DNA of 64,000 nt from Nitrospirota bacterium. Lineage in GTDB: Bacteria > Nitrospirota > Nitrospiria > SBBL01 > JAADHI01. Below, one piece after another: positions 53,030 through 62,455 of this stretch. Position 1 is the stretch's first letter; each line of letters starts with the position of its first letter. The notes beneath the pieces are model-generated. The model had not been told where the DNA came from and did no database searches. It was given only the letters and a program-made list of their open reading frames with translations. The stretch lies in contig JAJDBT010000082.1 in the NCBI GenBank assembly GCA_029261215.1, positions 1 through 64,000 of the forward strand. Reading direction: 5' to 3'. Position numbers and translations under genes: made by a program.

Positions 53030-54913
53030 TTAATTTTTGTGGCTTGAATGACGGCAGTAAGGGCATGCCGCCCAGTCGGGCTGAAGCAGTTTACCACAGG
53101 CCGCACAAACATATGGAGAGGCTTCACTACAATAGGGGCAAATTAAAAAATCAATACGGATAGACCGCTGACATGTGGGACAAGCGCTTTTAAAAACGTC
53201 TTCTTTTTCGACCACCCGCTCAAGCTCTTCAGAGGTGGTGAGCCCTGACTTGACCTTGAGAAGGCCATCGTCTTCCATCGAGGTCATCCCCAAGGTGGCG
53301 CTTGCGATCCGAATTTCTTCGTCAGTTGCGCCCGATGAAATGAGTTCGCGTATTTTGGGGGTGATGGGCATGACTTCAAATGCCCCGGTTCTGCCGCTAA
53401 ATCCGGTATGGTTACACAAGGCGCACCCGATTTCGTGATCCTGGCTAAGCGCGTCTTTATTCTGAAGGAGCTCCATACAACGCCTGCAACGTTTTCTAAT
53501 AAGGCGTTGCGCGATGATTCCAATGAGACTGGAGGAGACCAGGTATGGCGGGATGCCGATATCGAGTAAGCGCGTAATCGTGGATGGGGCGTCATTCGTA
53601 TGGACTGTTGAAAGAACCAGATGGCCCGTCATGGCGGCCCGAAAAGCAATTTCTGCCGTTTCTTTATCCCGAATTTCTCCCACAAAAATGATGTTGGGGT
53701 CTTGCCTGAGGATGGATCGAAGGCATTTTGCAAAGGTCAGTCCGACCTCATTGTTGATCTGGATTTGATTGATCCCGTCTATCGTGTATTCGACAGGGTC
53801 TTCTACGGTCGTTAAATTATTCGTGACGGATTTAAGTTCCTGGATGAGGGCATAGAGTGTGGTGGTTTTCCCGCTGCCCGTTGGCCCTGTAACAAGAATC
53901 ATCCCTTTTTGTTTCCGGATCATTTTCCGAACGATTTCCGCATCTTTGTCTTGAAGCCCGATTTGGTCGAGATCAATCAGGACTTTGGACTGATCCAGAA
54001 TCCTGAGGACCACTTTTTCCCCATGATGGGTGGGCAGGGTTGAAACCCGAAGGTCTACGGGTTTTCCTTCCGCCATGACCCGCACGGCCCCATCTTGCGG
54101 GAGCCGCCGCTCGGAAATATCGAGGGTGGCGAGAATCTTGATGCGCGAAACAAGGGGATTTTGTACCCATTTGGGCAGCCGCATTTCCTCTCTGAGCAAC
54201 CCATCAATACGGTACCTCACGCGAAATTCTTTATGTGCGGGCTCTATATGGATATCACTGGCTCGCATTTTGATCGCTTTTCCGATGATGACATTTGTCA
54301 GCTGGACGACTGGCCCTAATTGGCTTTTTTCTTCAAGCGCGCGGGTGTCGGTGTGGAGCAGGTTCGCTTCTGACATTTCCGGAATCACTTGCAAGGCACC
54401 TTCAGCGAAATCTTTTGCAGAGGCCTGGACGATTTTTTCTACAGAAGAGGTGTCGAAATGATAGTTTTGCTCAATCGTTTCCAGAATATTTTTTCGGGTT
54501 GCGATGAAGGGGCGGATGGCCATGCCTGCATAAAAACGCAGGTCATTCAGCGTTTCATAGTTCAATGGATCTGCCATTGCGACGACGAATTCTTTTTCCT
54601 GAATTTTGACCGGCACGGAGAGGTGACGGCGGGCAAGCCATTCTGGAATCATTAAAAACAGGTCGGGATCTATGGACAGTGTATGTGGGGTAATATAAGG
54701 GATATCGTTGAGCGTACCGATGGACTGGGCAACCAGGTCTTCGGAGACCATTTTAAGTGTGCTGAGTATTTCTCCGAGCCGTTTCCCTGTTTTTTTCTGC
54801 TCTTGGAGCGCCCAGAGGACTTGCCCTTCGTTGAGGTGCCCTTGTTGAGATAGAAATTCTCCGAGTCGAAGCGGGTTGCTCAAATTTTCCTGAGATTGGG
54901 TAAGAGATGCCAC
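53030..54913 (-). CDS. Orphan GspE/PilB-family ATPase with C-terminal zinc ribbons
   Basis: The 627-residue protein has an MshEN-like N-terminal domain (RLGEFLSQQGHLNEGQ), a GspE ATPase core with GPTGSGKTT and FVGEIRD, and the family zinc site (CRRC, then CALC). Unusually, it adds two further zinc-ribbon units at the C-terminus (CPTC/CPYC and CAAC/CPYC, residues about 575-620). It is a paralogue of PilB at 24.6 kb but has no platform or pilin genes beside it. It may power a second type II or type IV machine encoded elsewhere. It starts at GTG preceded by AGAGGTC. Confidence 0.9.
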   Translation of the reverse strand: MASLTQSQENLSNPLRLGEFLSQQGHLNEGQVLWALQEQKKTGKRLGEILSTLKMVSEDLVAQSIGTLNDIPYITPHTLSIDPDLFLMIPEWLARRHLSVPVKIQEKEFVVAMADPLNYETLNDLRFYAGMAIRPFIATRKNILETIEQNYHFDTSSVEKIVQASAKDFAEGALQVIPEMSEANLLHTDTRALEEKSQLGPVVQLTNVIIGKAIKMRASDIHIEPAHKEFRVRYRIDGLLREEMRLPKWVQNPLVSRIKILATLDISERRLPQDGAVRVMAEGKPVDLRVSTLPTHHGEKVVLRILDQSKVLIDLDQIGLQDKDAEIVRKMIRKQKGMILVTGPTGSGKTTTLYALIQELKSVTNNLTTVEDPVEYTIDGINQIQINNEVGLTFAKCLRSILRQDPNIIFVGEIRDKETAEIAFRAAMTGHLVLSTVHTNDAPSTITRLLDIGIPPYLVSSSLIGIIAQRLIRKRCRRCMELLQNKDALSQDHEIGCALCNHTGFSGRTGAFEVMPITPKIRELISSGATDEEIRIASATLGMTSMEDDGLLKVKSGLTTSEELERVVEKEDVFKSACPTCQRSIRIDFLICPYCSEASPYVCAACGKLLQPDWAACPYCRHSSHKN

Positions 54914-55060
54914 GATGACCTCTAATCATTTTAAGGCATTTTAACTTTCCAATAAATCGATGTCAATGAAGAGGGGTTCTTTCGAATAATGCATGGAGGG
55001 GCGTAATTGTCTATCTGCATAAGATATGTTACCATGCCAGTGGTATTTTTTAGGGCTAAA

Positions 55061-56044
55061 ATGACACCATTTTACCGTTACTTTCGGATGATTTCTGTCC
55101 TGCTTTTTTTTGCCTTGACGGCTTGTGAGCAGCGGGTGAATATTTTTTCGATCGGGTTTAGCTATCATAAACCTGAAATTGTGTATGTTGGAACGTCGGG
55201 CGGTGGCTTTTATAAAAGCATTGATGGCGGGGACACTTTTAACAAGCTAACCGAGGGCTTAACGAGTTACAATATTGCTTCTATTGCTGTAAATCCCTCC
55301 CTTTCCTCCTTGATTTATGTTGGGTCTTACGGAGACAGTGTCTACCGGAGTGTCGATAGCGGAGGCCACTGGAGTGTCAGCCGAAATGGCCTGGCCGATA
55401 ATGTCGGGACGCAGGCTGTGAACGCGGTTATTGTGGATCCCGTCGAATCTAAACGGGTGTATATCGGGACAAATCACGGTGTATACCTCACAACAGATGG
55501 CGGCGGGGAGTGGGTCGATGTCAATATCGGGATGGCCAACCGATTTGTTATTTCACTCACATTTCATCCAAAAAACAGAGCAATTATCTTGGCGGGAACC
55601 AATGAAGGCATTTTTATTACAACCAATTCGGCGAAACAATGGCGCATTATTGCAAAGGCAACAAAAGGCTGGGCTGTGAACAATATTCAGTTTGACCCCA
55701 TTAATCCTGATATTATTTATGCAGGAACGAGCCATGGCATTTTGAAATCAACAGATGGGGGCGCGAACTGGGAAGAGCGAAACAAGGGCTTGTCCACCTC
55801 TTTTGCCTCATCGATTGTTGTTGATCGAGAGGATGCCAATATTGTTTATGCGGGAAATAATGATGGGGTTTATCAAACAAAGGACGGTGGTGAATCGTGG
55901 CGCTTACTCTCAACATCACCCTCTTCTGTCTTGACCCTTGTTGCCCACCCTTTAAAAAAGAAGACCCTGTTTGCGGGAACGATGAGGGGATTATTTAAAA
56001 ATGAAAACGAAGAAGACGTTTGGACAGGGTTAAAAGTAAAATGA
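55061..56044 (+). CDS. Beta-propeller lipoprotein with BNR-type repeats
   Basis: A lipoprotein signal ends in LTAC, so the protein is lipidated and periplasmic. The rest is seven repeats of about 42-45 residues, each ending in a pattern like VYVGTSGGGFYKSIDGG or IYAGTSHGILKSTDGG followed by W or F. This is the BNR/sortilin-type seven-blade propeller. ATG 55061 has AGGG nearby, while the earlier in-frame ATGs at 55007 and 55034 would put extra residues before the signal. The next gene starts inside its stop (ATGA overlap). No catalytic motif is seen; a binding or assembly role is likely. Confidence 0.82.
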   Translation: MTPFYRYFRMISVLLFFALTACEQRVNIFSIGFSYHKPEIVYVGTSGGGFYKSIDGGDTFNKLTEGLTSYNIASIAVNPSLSSLIYVGSYGDSVYRSVDSGGHWSVSRNGLADNVGTQAVNAVIVDPVESKRVYIGTNHGVYLTTDGGGEWVDVNIGMANRFVISLTFHPKNRAIILAGTNEGIFITTNSAKQWRIIAKATKGWAVNNIQFDPINPDIIYAGTSHGILKSTDGGANWEERNKGLSTSFASSIVVDREDANIVYAGNNDGVYQTKDGGESWRLLSTSPSSVLTLVAHPLKKKTLFAGTMRGLFKNENEEDVWTGLKVK

Positions 56045-57087
56045 ATGTATGTGCAGCATTTGGGTCGATGAAAACCAAAGGGCCTCTCCGACGCTTGGCG
56101 TCTCCTTTCTTTTTATTTATGATTTTAAGCATTTTTATTCTGGGCTGTCCAAGACAACCTAAAATGCCGGATCGTTCCGAAATATCAACCGGATGGGATA
56201 TCCAGTCTGTCCCGGTCGATACCTCGCTGGGCGGGATCTTTTTTTTAAATGACAAAAAAGGCTGGGTCACAGGAAATAAAGGCGTGATTCTCCATACTGA
56301 AAACGGCGGTAAAGAATGGTTTATTCAGGAAACCGGGACAAAAGTGCTTATCGTCTCGATCTATTTTTTGAATGACCAGCTTGGCTGGGCGGTTGGAGAT
56401 AAAGGGCTCATTGCGCATACGACGGATGGCGGAAAAACCTGGGGGCCTCAGGCCAGTGGCGTAAAAAAAGATCTCACAGATATTTATTTTATCGATGAAA
56501 AACATGGCTGGGTTACGGGCGTGAAAGGAAACCTCCTTTCAACCGATGACGGCGGCCTGCATTGGCAAAAGGCCGGGGGCGAATCACGCCTGACAATGAA
56601 CTCTGTTCGGTTTACGGATCCAGATCATGGATGGATTCCAGCCCAGAAAGGCAGTTTGCTCTTCACCGAAAATGGCGGAAAAAATTGGTCCATGAGGGCG
56701 ACCGGCACGAAAAAAGACTTGCTTCAAATCTTTTTTGTGAACCAAAAAACAGGCTGGATTGTGGGAAGCATGGGTTTGATTTTAAAGACCCAGGATGGTG
56801 GAAATACGTGGATCCCTCAAGAAAGTGGATTAACGTCCTTATTTGCTGATGTTTCCTTTGTGGATGAAATGCATGGCTGGGTGGTCGGCGCGGGCGGGGC
56901 TGTCTTGCAAACAAAAGACGGGGGCACAAGCTGGGAGCAGCAGACGACGGGGACTTTGCAGTTTTTGACGGGTGTTCATTTTACCAATAAGACCGTCGGT
57001 TGGGTCACGGGTACCAAACAGACGATTCTTTATACAGAAACAGGCGGTGAGGTCGCGACAGAACCGGTCGCCTCTCCTTCTTCATGA
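56041..57087 (+). CDS. Ycf48-like beta-propeller lipoprotein
   Basis: A lipobox (FILGC) after a hydrophobic segment marks a lipoprotein. Seven repeats follow with the pattern GWVTGNKGVILHTENGG or GWAVGDKGLIAHTTDGG followed by W, matching the Ycf48/HCF136 propeller. In cyanobacteria this family helps photosystem II assembly, but relatives occur widely in non-photosynthetic bacteria and no photosynthesis gene is present here. The start at 56041 overlaps the upstream stop by ATGA, giving translational coupling. The two propeller proteins differ in repeat type, so they are probably partners rather than a recent duplicate pair. Confidence 0.83.
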   Translation: MNVCAAFGSMKTKGPLRRLASPFFLFMILSIFILGCPRQPKMPDRSEISTGWDIQSVPVDTSLGGIFFLNDKKGWVTGNKGVILHTENGGKEWFIQETGTKVLIVSIYFLNDQLGWAVGDKGLIAHTTDGGKTWGPQASGVKKDLTDIYFIDEKHGWVTGVKGNLLSTDDGGLHWQKAGGESRLTMNSVRFTDPDHGWIPAQKGSLLFTENGGKNWSMRATGTKKDLLQIFFVNQKTGWIVGSMGLILKTQDGGNTWIPQESGLTSLFADVSFVDEMHGWVVGAGGAVLQTKDGGTSWEQQTTGTLQFLTGVHFTNKTVGWVTGTKQTILYTETGGEVATEPVASPSS

Positions 57088-57118
57088 GTTCCTTTCTTTA
57101 AGTACGAGAAAATAATTT

Positions 57119-58126
57119 TTGAATCAACCCTTTCTCAAAAAAATCACGCTTGAATCCGAGATAAACAAGCTCGCCCTTTTTGGGAGCTACGACCAGCATA
57201 TCAAGATGATTGAGGATGCCTTTTCAGTGGAGATGACGGCACGAGGTGAAGAAATCCGTGTTGTGGGGGTTCTCGATCAGGTTGAGCAAGCAGAGCAAGC
57301 CATTTCTCAGTTGATCCAGCTTACAAAAAAGGAACATCACCTCACGACAGAGGACGTGAATCATGTGATCCAGTCCATTCTTTCTGAGGGCAATGGGGAT
57401 GAGTCCTTAACGCCTTCCGAGTCCCAGGAATGCCGGATTGTCGTTTCAGGTAAAAAACGTTCTGTCGTGCCAAAATCGCTTGCGCAGAAACGATATATTG
57501 ACCATATCCGAAACTTTGATGTGGTTGTCGGCATTGGCCCTGCCGGAACAGGAAAGACGTATCTTGCGATGGCGATGGCTGTTTCGGCCTATTTAAAAAA
57601 GGAGGTCGAGCGCATTATTCTGGTTCGTCCGGCGGTGGAGGCCGGAGAAAGTCTTGGTTTTCTCCCCGGCACCCTCGTTGAAAAGGTTAATCCCTATCTC
57701 CGTCCTCTTTACGACGCGCTCTACGACATGATGGAAGTGGATCACGTAAACCGGCTTTTAGAGCGGGGAGATATTGAAATTGCTCCGCTTGCTTTTATGC
57801 GGGGGAGAACATTAAGCGATGCGTTTATTATTCTGGATGAAGCGCAAAATACCACTTCGATGCAGATGAAGATGTTTTTAACCCGATTGGGCTTTCGATC
57901 CAAAGCCGTTATGACCGGAGATGTCACTCAAATTGATTTGCCCAAGGGGGTGGCCTCCGGATTGGTTGAGATTCAAAAAGTTTTAGAAGAAGTGCGCGGC
58001 ATTCAATTCACCTACTTCACCGGAAAGGATGTGGTTCGGCATCACCTCGTACAAGAAATTATCAATGCCTACGAAAAATATAAAGAAGGAAGACGGGATG
58101 CGAACAAGATAAACCCTCCCAAATAG
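57119..58126 (+). CDS. phoH: PhoH family ATPase
   Basis: The 335-residue protein has an N-terminal KH-like region (about residues 1-80) and a PhoH ATPase domain with Walker A GPAGTGKTY and Walker B IILDEAQNTT. It starts at TTG with a weak ribosome site. It is followed by ybeY with an 8-base gap, the arrangement found across bacteria, and is thought to act in RNA metabolism or ribosome maturation together with YbeY. Confidence 0.94.
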   Translation: MNQPFLKKITLESEINKLALFGSYDQHIKMIEDAFSVEMTARGEEIRVVGVLDQVEQAEQAISQLIQLTKKEHHLTTEDVNHVIQSILSEGNGDESLTPSESQECRIVVSGKKRSVVPKSLAQKRYIDHIRNFDVVVGIGPAGTGKTYLAMAMAVSAYLKKEVERIILVRPAVEAGESLGFLPGTLVEKVNPYLRPLYDALYDMMEVDHVNRLLERGDIEIAPLAFMRGRTLSDAFIILDEAQNTTSMQMKMFLTRLGFRSKAVMTGDVTQIDLPKGVASGLVEIQKVLEEVRGIQFTYFTGKDVVRHHLVQEIINAYEKYKEGRRDANKINPPK

Positions 58127-58134
58127 ATTGCCTC

Positions 58135-58572
58135 ATGCAGATCTCTATATTAAACAGACAAAGAAAATACCCCATTGATGAAGATCGGCTGTATGGCTGG
58201 ATTCGACAGATTCTTTTGCTGCAAAAAGTAGAAAATGGAGAAGTGTCTGTTGTCTTTGTCAATAATCGGCGTATCCGTATCTATAACCGCGATTTCCGAA
58301 AAATCGATCGTCCGACGGATGTCTTGTCTTTTTCGATGCGGGAAGGCATTGGAGGCGAGCTGCACCCCTCTTTTCTGGGGGATGTTATGATATCGCTTGA
58401 AATGACAGCCACTGAAGCAAGGCTTTATCAACGAGACATGGATGAGCAACTCTTGATTTTAATGATTCATGGCATCTTGCATCTATTGGGATATGATCAT
58501 GAGCGTTCTCTTGAAGAGGAAAGAAAAATGACCCGCCGAGAGCAATTTATTTTAAAAAAGATCAAGAGGTAG
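58135..58572 (+). CDS. ybeY: Endoribonuclease YbeY
   Basis: YbeY is a zinc-dependent endoribonuclease in 16S rRNA 3'-end maturation and ribosome quality control. The zinc motif HGILHLLGYDH is intact. The length of 145 residues is normal. It lies 8 bases after phoH and 5 bases before ftsY, so the three are an operon. Confidence 0.97.
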   Translation: MQISILNRQRKYPIDEDRLYGWIRQILLLQKVENGEVSVVFVNNRRIRIYNRDFRKIDRPTDVLSFSMREGIGGELHPSFLGDVMISLEMTATEARLYQRDMDEQLLILMIHGILHLLGYDHERSLEEERKMTRREQFILKKIKR

Positions 58573-58577
58573 GCTGA

Positions 58578-59507
58578 ATGTCCGGTGGATTTTGGAAAAA
58601 GACAGGGTCGGCGCTTTCGAAAACGCGTTCTTATTTTTCTTCGGGTTTTGACAGCCTTTTTGCCCGAAAAAAACAAATTGATGACGAGATGCTCGAAGCA
58701 CTCGAAGGATTGTTGCTGGGTGCTGATCTCGGCGTGAGCGTGACTCAGCGTCTTATTGCAGATTTGAAAGAATCCGTGAATCGAAAAGAGGTGAAAGATT
58801 TAGCGGCCTTAAAGGAAAATCTTCGCAAGTCCCTTTCTGAAATTTTAAGTAAGGTTTCGACTGAAGAAGTGGTTTTTTCTGCCCCGATCGTCACCCTTTT
58901 TGTGGGAGTAAACGGCGTGGGAAAAACGACGTCTATTGGTAAAATTGCGAGTGCATTGAAGGCAGACGGGAAAAAGGTTCTCCTGGCCGCGGCCGACACC
59001 TTTAGAGCAGGTGCAGCGAACCAGCTTTCAATCTGGGGGGAGCGTGTTGGTGTTGATGTGATTCGTCATCATGGGGATGCTGATCCTTCTGCGGTGGCAT
59101 ATGATGCAGTCAGTGCGGGTTTAGCGCGTAAAGTCGACCATATTTTAATTGATACGGCGGGGCGTCTTCAAACGAAGCATAATCTGATGGAAGAACTGAA
59201 AAAAATGACACGGGTCATTTCAAAGCAGATTCCGGATGCGCCTCATCGAAAAATTTTAGTGCTTGACGCAACAACAGGGCAAAATGCGCTTTCGCAGGCC
59301 GAGCATTTTCAAAAAGCAATTGGACTTACAGGCATTGTTCTGACAAAACTTGATGGAACCGGAAAGGGGGGGATTGTTGTGCCGATTGTGGAAACCCTGG
59401 CTGTCCCTGTTTTATATGTTGGTATTGGCGAAGGCCTGCAAGACCTTATCCCCTTTAACCCTGAGGCCTTTATCTCAGGGCTTTTTAGCGAAACGACAGA
59501 TCCTTGA
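58578..59507 (+). CDS. ftsY: Signal recognition particle receptor FtsY
   Basis: FtsY docks the signal recognition particle at the membrane. The 309-residue protein is the NG domain with only a short N-terminal extension: the GTP motifs are GVNGVGKTTSIGKIA, DTAGR and TKLDGTGKGG. It lacks the long acidic A domain of E. coli FtsY. AGAGG precedes the ATG. Confidence 0.97.
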   Translation: MSGGFWKKTGSALSKTRSYFSSGFDSLFARKKQIDDEMLEALEGLLLGADLGVSVTQRLIADLKESVNRKEVKDLAALKENLRKSLSEILSKVSTEEVVFSAPIVTLFVGVNGVGKTTSIGKIASALKADGKKVLLAAADTFRAGAANQLSIWGERVGVDVIRHHGDADPSAVAYDAVSAGLARKVDHILIDTAGRLQTKHNLMEELKKMTRVISKQIPDAPHRKILVLDATTGQNALSQAEHFQKAIGLTGIVLTKLDGTGKGGIVVPIVETLAVPVLYVGIGEGLQDLIPFNPEAFISGLFSETTDP

Positions 59508-59657
59508 ACCTGTCGTAAACAGGTCGTATTTGATTTTTTAGAAAGAAAAAAGATAGACTTGAGCAGTGGGGAGCCCTGTTTTTATTTAAACAAGTTGAAT
59601 TGGTAGGCCTCAAGGTTTATGGGTAATTTTTTTATGTTACTTTATTCCCAATGAACC

Positions 59658-59686
59658 TTGACAGATCTTGTTTTCTAGAATAGAAT
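59658..59686 (+). promoter_or_regulatory. Strong sigma-70-type promoter of the secreted-protein locus
   Basis: TTGACA (59658-59663), a 17-base spacer and TAGAAT (59681-59686) match consensus at 11 of 12 positions. The resulting leader of about 115 bases contains an inverted pair AGTAATA/TATTACT that ends just before the ribosome site. Confidence 0.8.
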
Positions 59687-59806
59687 ACATACATGATTAT
59701 CTAAAAATAGTTATTTATGTTGTATATTCGTACTATTTTGACGCAGTAATAAAAACTTGTATTCGCAGTACTCACAATAACCTCTCTGTATTACTAGGGG
59801 GTAAAA

Positions 59807-60916
59807 ATGTTTGTAGAGCATACTTTACGATTCCAGAGCAAGTCTATTTCTGTTGAAGGCCGCGTCCTTGCCTTAGCTGTTGTTTTTTCTGCTCTTTTCC
59901 TCATCTTTCCTTCCTCCGTTAAGGCTCAATTTGGCGGTGGCGGTGGTGGTGGTAGTATTTCCAGGACACTCCCTTCTGCAACTGTTACCCCCCTTGCTTC
60001 AGATGCCCCGGCCCCTTGGGGTACTGACCCCGCGACTGTCTCGGGACTTATTGTGGAAGAAGTTATGCAAAGCCCCGGCTTTTTGCAGGAAAAAGTGACG
60101 AATGGCAGTGGCGAAAGTTTCTTTTTGCAGAGCATGACGTCATCGGATTTTTCAATGGAGAGTTATGCAAAGTTTGTGAATGGCAGCACCAATGACCCTG
60201 AAGGAAATGTAATTTTTAAACAGGAAATCTCCGACCCTGCTTTTGGTCTGCATGAAACAACGAAAATGGACAGCTTTAGGCAGCCCATCAGCATTCATTC
60301 TGATATCACAGAGAGAAAGGTTGCGGCGCTTACGGGCGGTTTAAATCAAATGGATATGCATTTTAGTCAAGTGCCTTTTTTTGACAGCAGCGCAGGGAAA
60401 GTTCTGGTGCGTCAGGATATCGGGATCTGGATGACCAGTTTCGCAGGTATTATGCCGCTTGATATTACGAGAAGTGAAAACTTTACTTTGTCGGCTGGAG
60501 ATCTCCTTCATGAGGTGGCGACCAGTATTCCCAGTGGTGGCGGCGGCGGTTTTGGTGGTGGCGGTGCGAGTAATGGTACGATTGATTGGTGGAATGATTT
60601 AGAGGCCGTGAAGATTATTGATCCTTCCAACAACCAGCTGCTCAATTTTAGCCGATGTAATGATTTTGGTGATCCGTCAGGAAGGAATAGTTTGTCTTTT
60701 AACAGTAATCAGGGATCACGTGGCGGATGTTTTGGCGGAGGAGCCTCAAGTTCTACAAGGCCATCTATTCCTACTCATGATGGTGACAATTTTCAGTTAA
60801 CCCCCATCAATTGGGAAAGATGGGGTGGAAATGGAAGTGATTCGTTTTCGAGTGGGTTGTCTACTAATTTCCCTGACGGAAGCGGTGGCGGTGGCGGTGG
60901 TTTTGGTGGTTTTTAG
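59807..60916 (+). CDS. Secreted phi-x-Q family protein A, glycine-rich
   Basis: I do not recognise this 369-residue protein. A signal peptide ends in SVKA|Q near residue 40. The mature part has Gly-rich runs near its N-terminus, middle and C-terminus (GGGGGFGGF end), and between them short strands of the form hydrophobic-x-Gln: FLQEKV, FFLQSM, FKQEIS, FRQPIS, FSQVPF and VRQDIG. Two Cys lie in the C-terminal third. It shares the strand motif and the A|Q cleavage site with the next two genes. GGGGGT precedes the ATG. A fibrous or surface-matrix protein is plausible, but no function can be stated. Confidence 0.82.
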   Translation: MFVEHTLRFQSKSISVEGRVLALAVVFSALFLIFPSSVKAQFGGGGGGGSISRTLPSATVTPLASDAPAPWGTDPATVSGLIVEEVMQSPGFLQEKVTNGSGESFFLQSMTSSDFSMESYAKFVNGSTNDPEGNVIFKQEISDPAFGLHETTKMDSFRQPISIHSDITERKVAALTGGLNQMDMHFSQVPFFDSSAGKVLVRQDIGIWMTSFAGIMPLDITRSENFTLSAGDLLHEVATSIPSGGGGGFGGGGASNGTIDWWNDLEAVKIIDPSNNQLLNFSRCNDFGDPSGRNSLSFNSNQGSRGGCFGGGASSSTRPSIPTHDGDNFQLTPINWERWGGNGSDSFSSGLSTNFPDGSGGGGGGFGGF

Positions 60917-60996
60917 CTTTTAGTTGGTGTTTGGTGTCAGTGAAAATGTTTTTATTGTACGGTAAGTGGGTTTCTTAATATATAAGGAGGTATGGT

Positions 60997-61728
60997 ATGA
61001 TTTTAAAAAAAGCAAGTTTTTTCCTCTTCATAACCGGCATTCTGATGACTGCGGGTATTGGAATGGCTGAGGCACAGGTGGGGACGCCATCTTTTACAGA
61101 TAATCCCTCGCCATTCCCTTTTGTCCATTCAGGGGTAGATGGGAGTGGTGTTCCACTTTCAGGGACTTTGGTGACCTCGGAAGGGTCAATCGGAAGCGGT
61201 AGCTTTTTTACCCAAGAATTTGTGAATGTTGACATTGGGGCAGGACCCCAGCTCGCCATTCATTCCGTTTTAGAAGCCTCTGCGATAGGGACTTCTTTTA
61301 TTCAGGAAGCCTTTGTTTTGATGGGAAGCCAACGGAGCCCCACAAACCAGAACAATACGACATCCCCGGTTGTTCCAGCTCCAAATCAGACCAGCATTGC
61401 TTTTAGACAAACAATGACAGGCCCCGGTTTCTCGACGACTTCCAGTTTGGATCCTGGCCAGGACATTCACATTCATCAACAAGTGGATGGGTCGGCTGCC
61501 GTTTCTGGTCAAGCAGGAGGTCTAAGTTTCACTAACGTTGACATTCTTCCTAATTTTGTAGTCAAAGGACAAGAATCAACAGACCCGTCTTGCGGTGCAA
61601 CCGCGTCTTTCTGTACCACTATTTCCCAGGAAGTGGATGTGGTTGATGGCGGTGGTGCCACCATTTTTAGTCAGAACATGGACTTTACCACTGGTGGTTT
61701 ACCTGTGATCGTCCAGGACATCCCGTAA
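60997..61728 (+). CDS. Secreted phi-x-Q family protein B
   Basis: A signal peptide ends in AEA|Q (residue 26). The mature 217 residues hold seven hydrophobic-x-Gln strands, FFTQEF, FIQEAF, FRQTMT, IHQQVD, ISQEVD, FSQNMD and VQDIP, separated by Gly/Pro/Asn/Ser-rich turns, plus two Cys (SCGATASFC). The block from FFTQE to FIQE aligns with the same region of protein C, so the two are diverged copies. AAGGAGG precedes the ATG. The recurrent Gln at a fixed place in strands recalls stacked-strand fibres such as curli, though the spacing is not curlin-like. Confidence 0.82.
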   Translation: MILKKASFFLFITGILMTAGIGMAEAQVGTPSFTDNPSPFPFVHSGVDGSGVPLSGTLVTSEGSIGSGSFFTQEFVNVDIGAGPQLAIHSVLEASAIGTSFIQEAFVLMGSQRSPTNQNNTTSPVVPAPNQTSIAFRQTMTGPGFSTTSSLDPGQDIHIHQQVDGSAAVSGQAGGLSFTNVDILPNFVVKGQESTDPSCGATASFCTTISQEVDVVDGGGATIFSQNMDFTTGGLPVIVQDIP

Positions 61729-61781
61729 TCCATAGTATATAAATATAGTGGGAAAACGCATTGATTAAGGAGGCATACAAC

Positions 61782-62432
61782 ATGAAAACAAAAATTAAAA
61801 TCCTGGGTGCCATGACCTTGGGTGTTCTCTTGTCTGCAGGAATGGCGGAAGCACAGACAACGACATTTAATGATGGAACCTGTAACAGTCAGGCCACTTG
61901 TGGGGTTACGGGCGGCACAAACCGTCTATTTGAAAACACCGGTGATAATGTCTTTTTTCAAGAGCAGGTCTCCATTGGTGGCCAGCTTTTGAATCATATG
62001 ATTATTCGTAGCAAACCGGACGGCTCGGCAGGTTCTGAATTTATTCAAGAAACCTTCACGCCGGGTGGTGCTGTAACTGGAGCAACGACCACGACTTCAA
62101 CAAATAACATTACCTTTAAACAAAGTTTGAAGGCTGCAACGGATGGTGCTGGTGTTCCTTCTGTGGATGTGTTGGTTCGTATGGATAATCTTAATATTAT
62201 CGCACGAACTGGGACAGAGGCGGACTTGGTTGGAACAAATATTAATGTCACCCAGAATATCGTGGATGCAAGTCAAGGTTTAGTTCGAAATGAATTAACC
62301 TTGACTCCGGATGGTACGGGTGGATTTAATACGAGTATTGACCAGCTTGTGAATGATCCTGCCCTGCCAGGCTTTAGTTCCAGTATCCTGTTTGATACGG
62401 GGTCACCTGCTGTTGTAGATCAGAGCTTCTAA
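61782..62432 (+). CDS. Secreted phi-x-Q family protein C
   Basis: The ATG at 61782 has TAAGGAGG upstream and yields a normal signal peptide ending in AEA|Q. An in-frame start 21 bases earlier overlaps the ribosome site and is rejected. The 216-residue protein has a two-Cys start (TCNSQATCG) and strands FFQEQV, FIQETF, FKQSLK, VTQNIV, IDQLVN and VDQSF. It is the last of the three tandem genes, followed by a strong terminator. Confidence 0.82.
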   Translation: MKTKIKILGAMTLGVLLSAGMAEAQTTTFNDGTCNSQATCGVTGGTNRLFENTGDNVFFQEQVSIGGQLLNHMIIRSKPDGSAGSEFIQETFTPGGAVTGATTTTSTNNITFKQSLKAATDGAGVPSVDVLVRMDNLNIIARTGTEADLVGTNINVTQNIVDASQGLVRNELTLTPDGTGGFNTSIDQLVNDPALPGFSSSILFDTGSPAVVDQSF

Positions 62433-62455
62433 TATCTGATCTATGTTTGCCCTCT

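Noticed and set aside
56041-57087. Ycf48-like protein and PCP_red-like domain (36772-37287) as evidence of photosynthesis
   Set aside because: Both families occur in non-photosynthetic bacteria and no reaction-centre, bacteriochlorophyll or carotenoid gene is present in the window.
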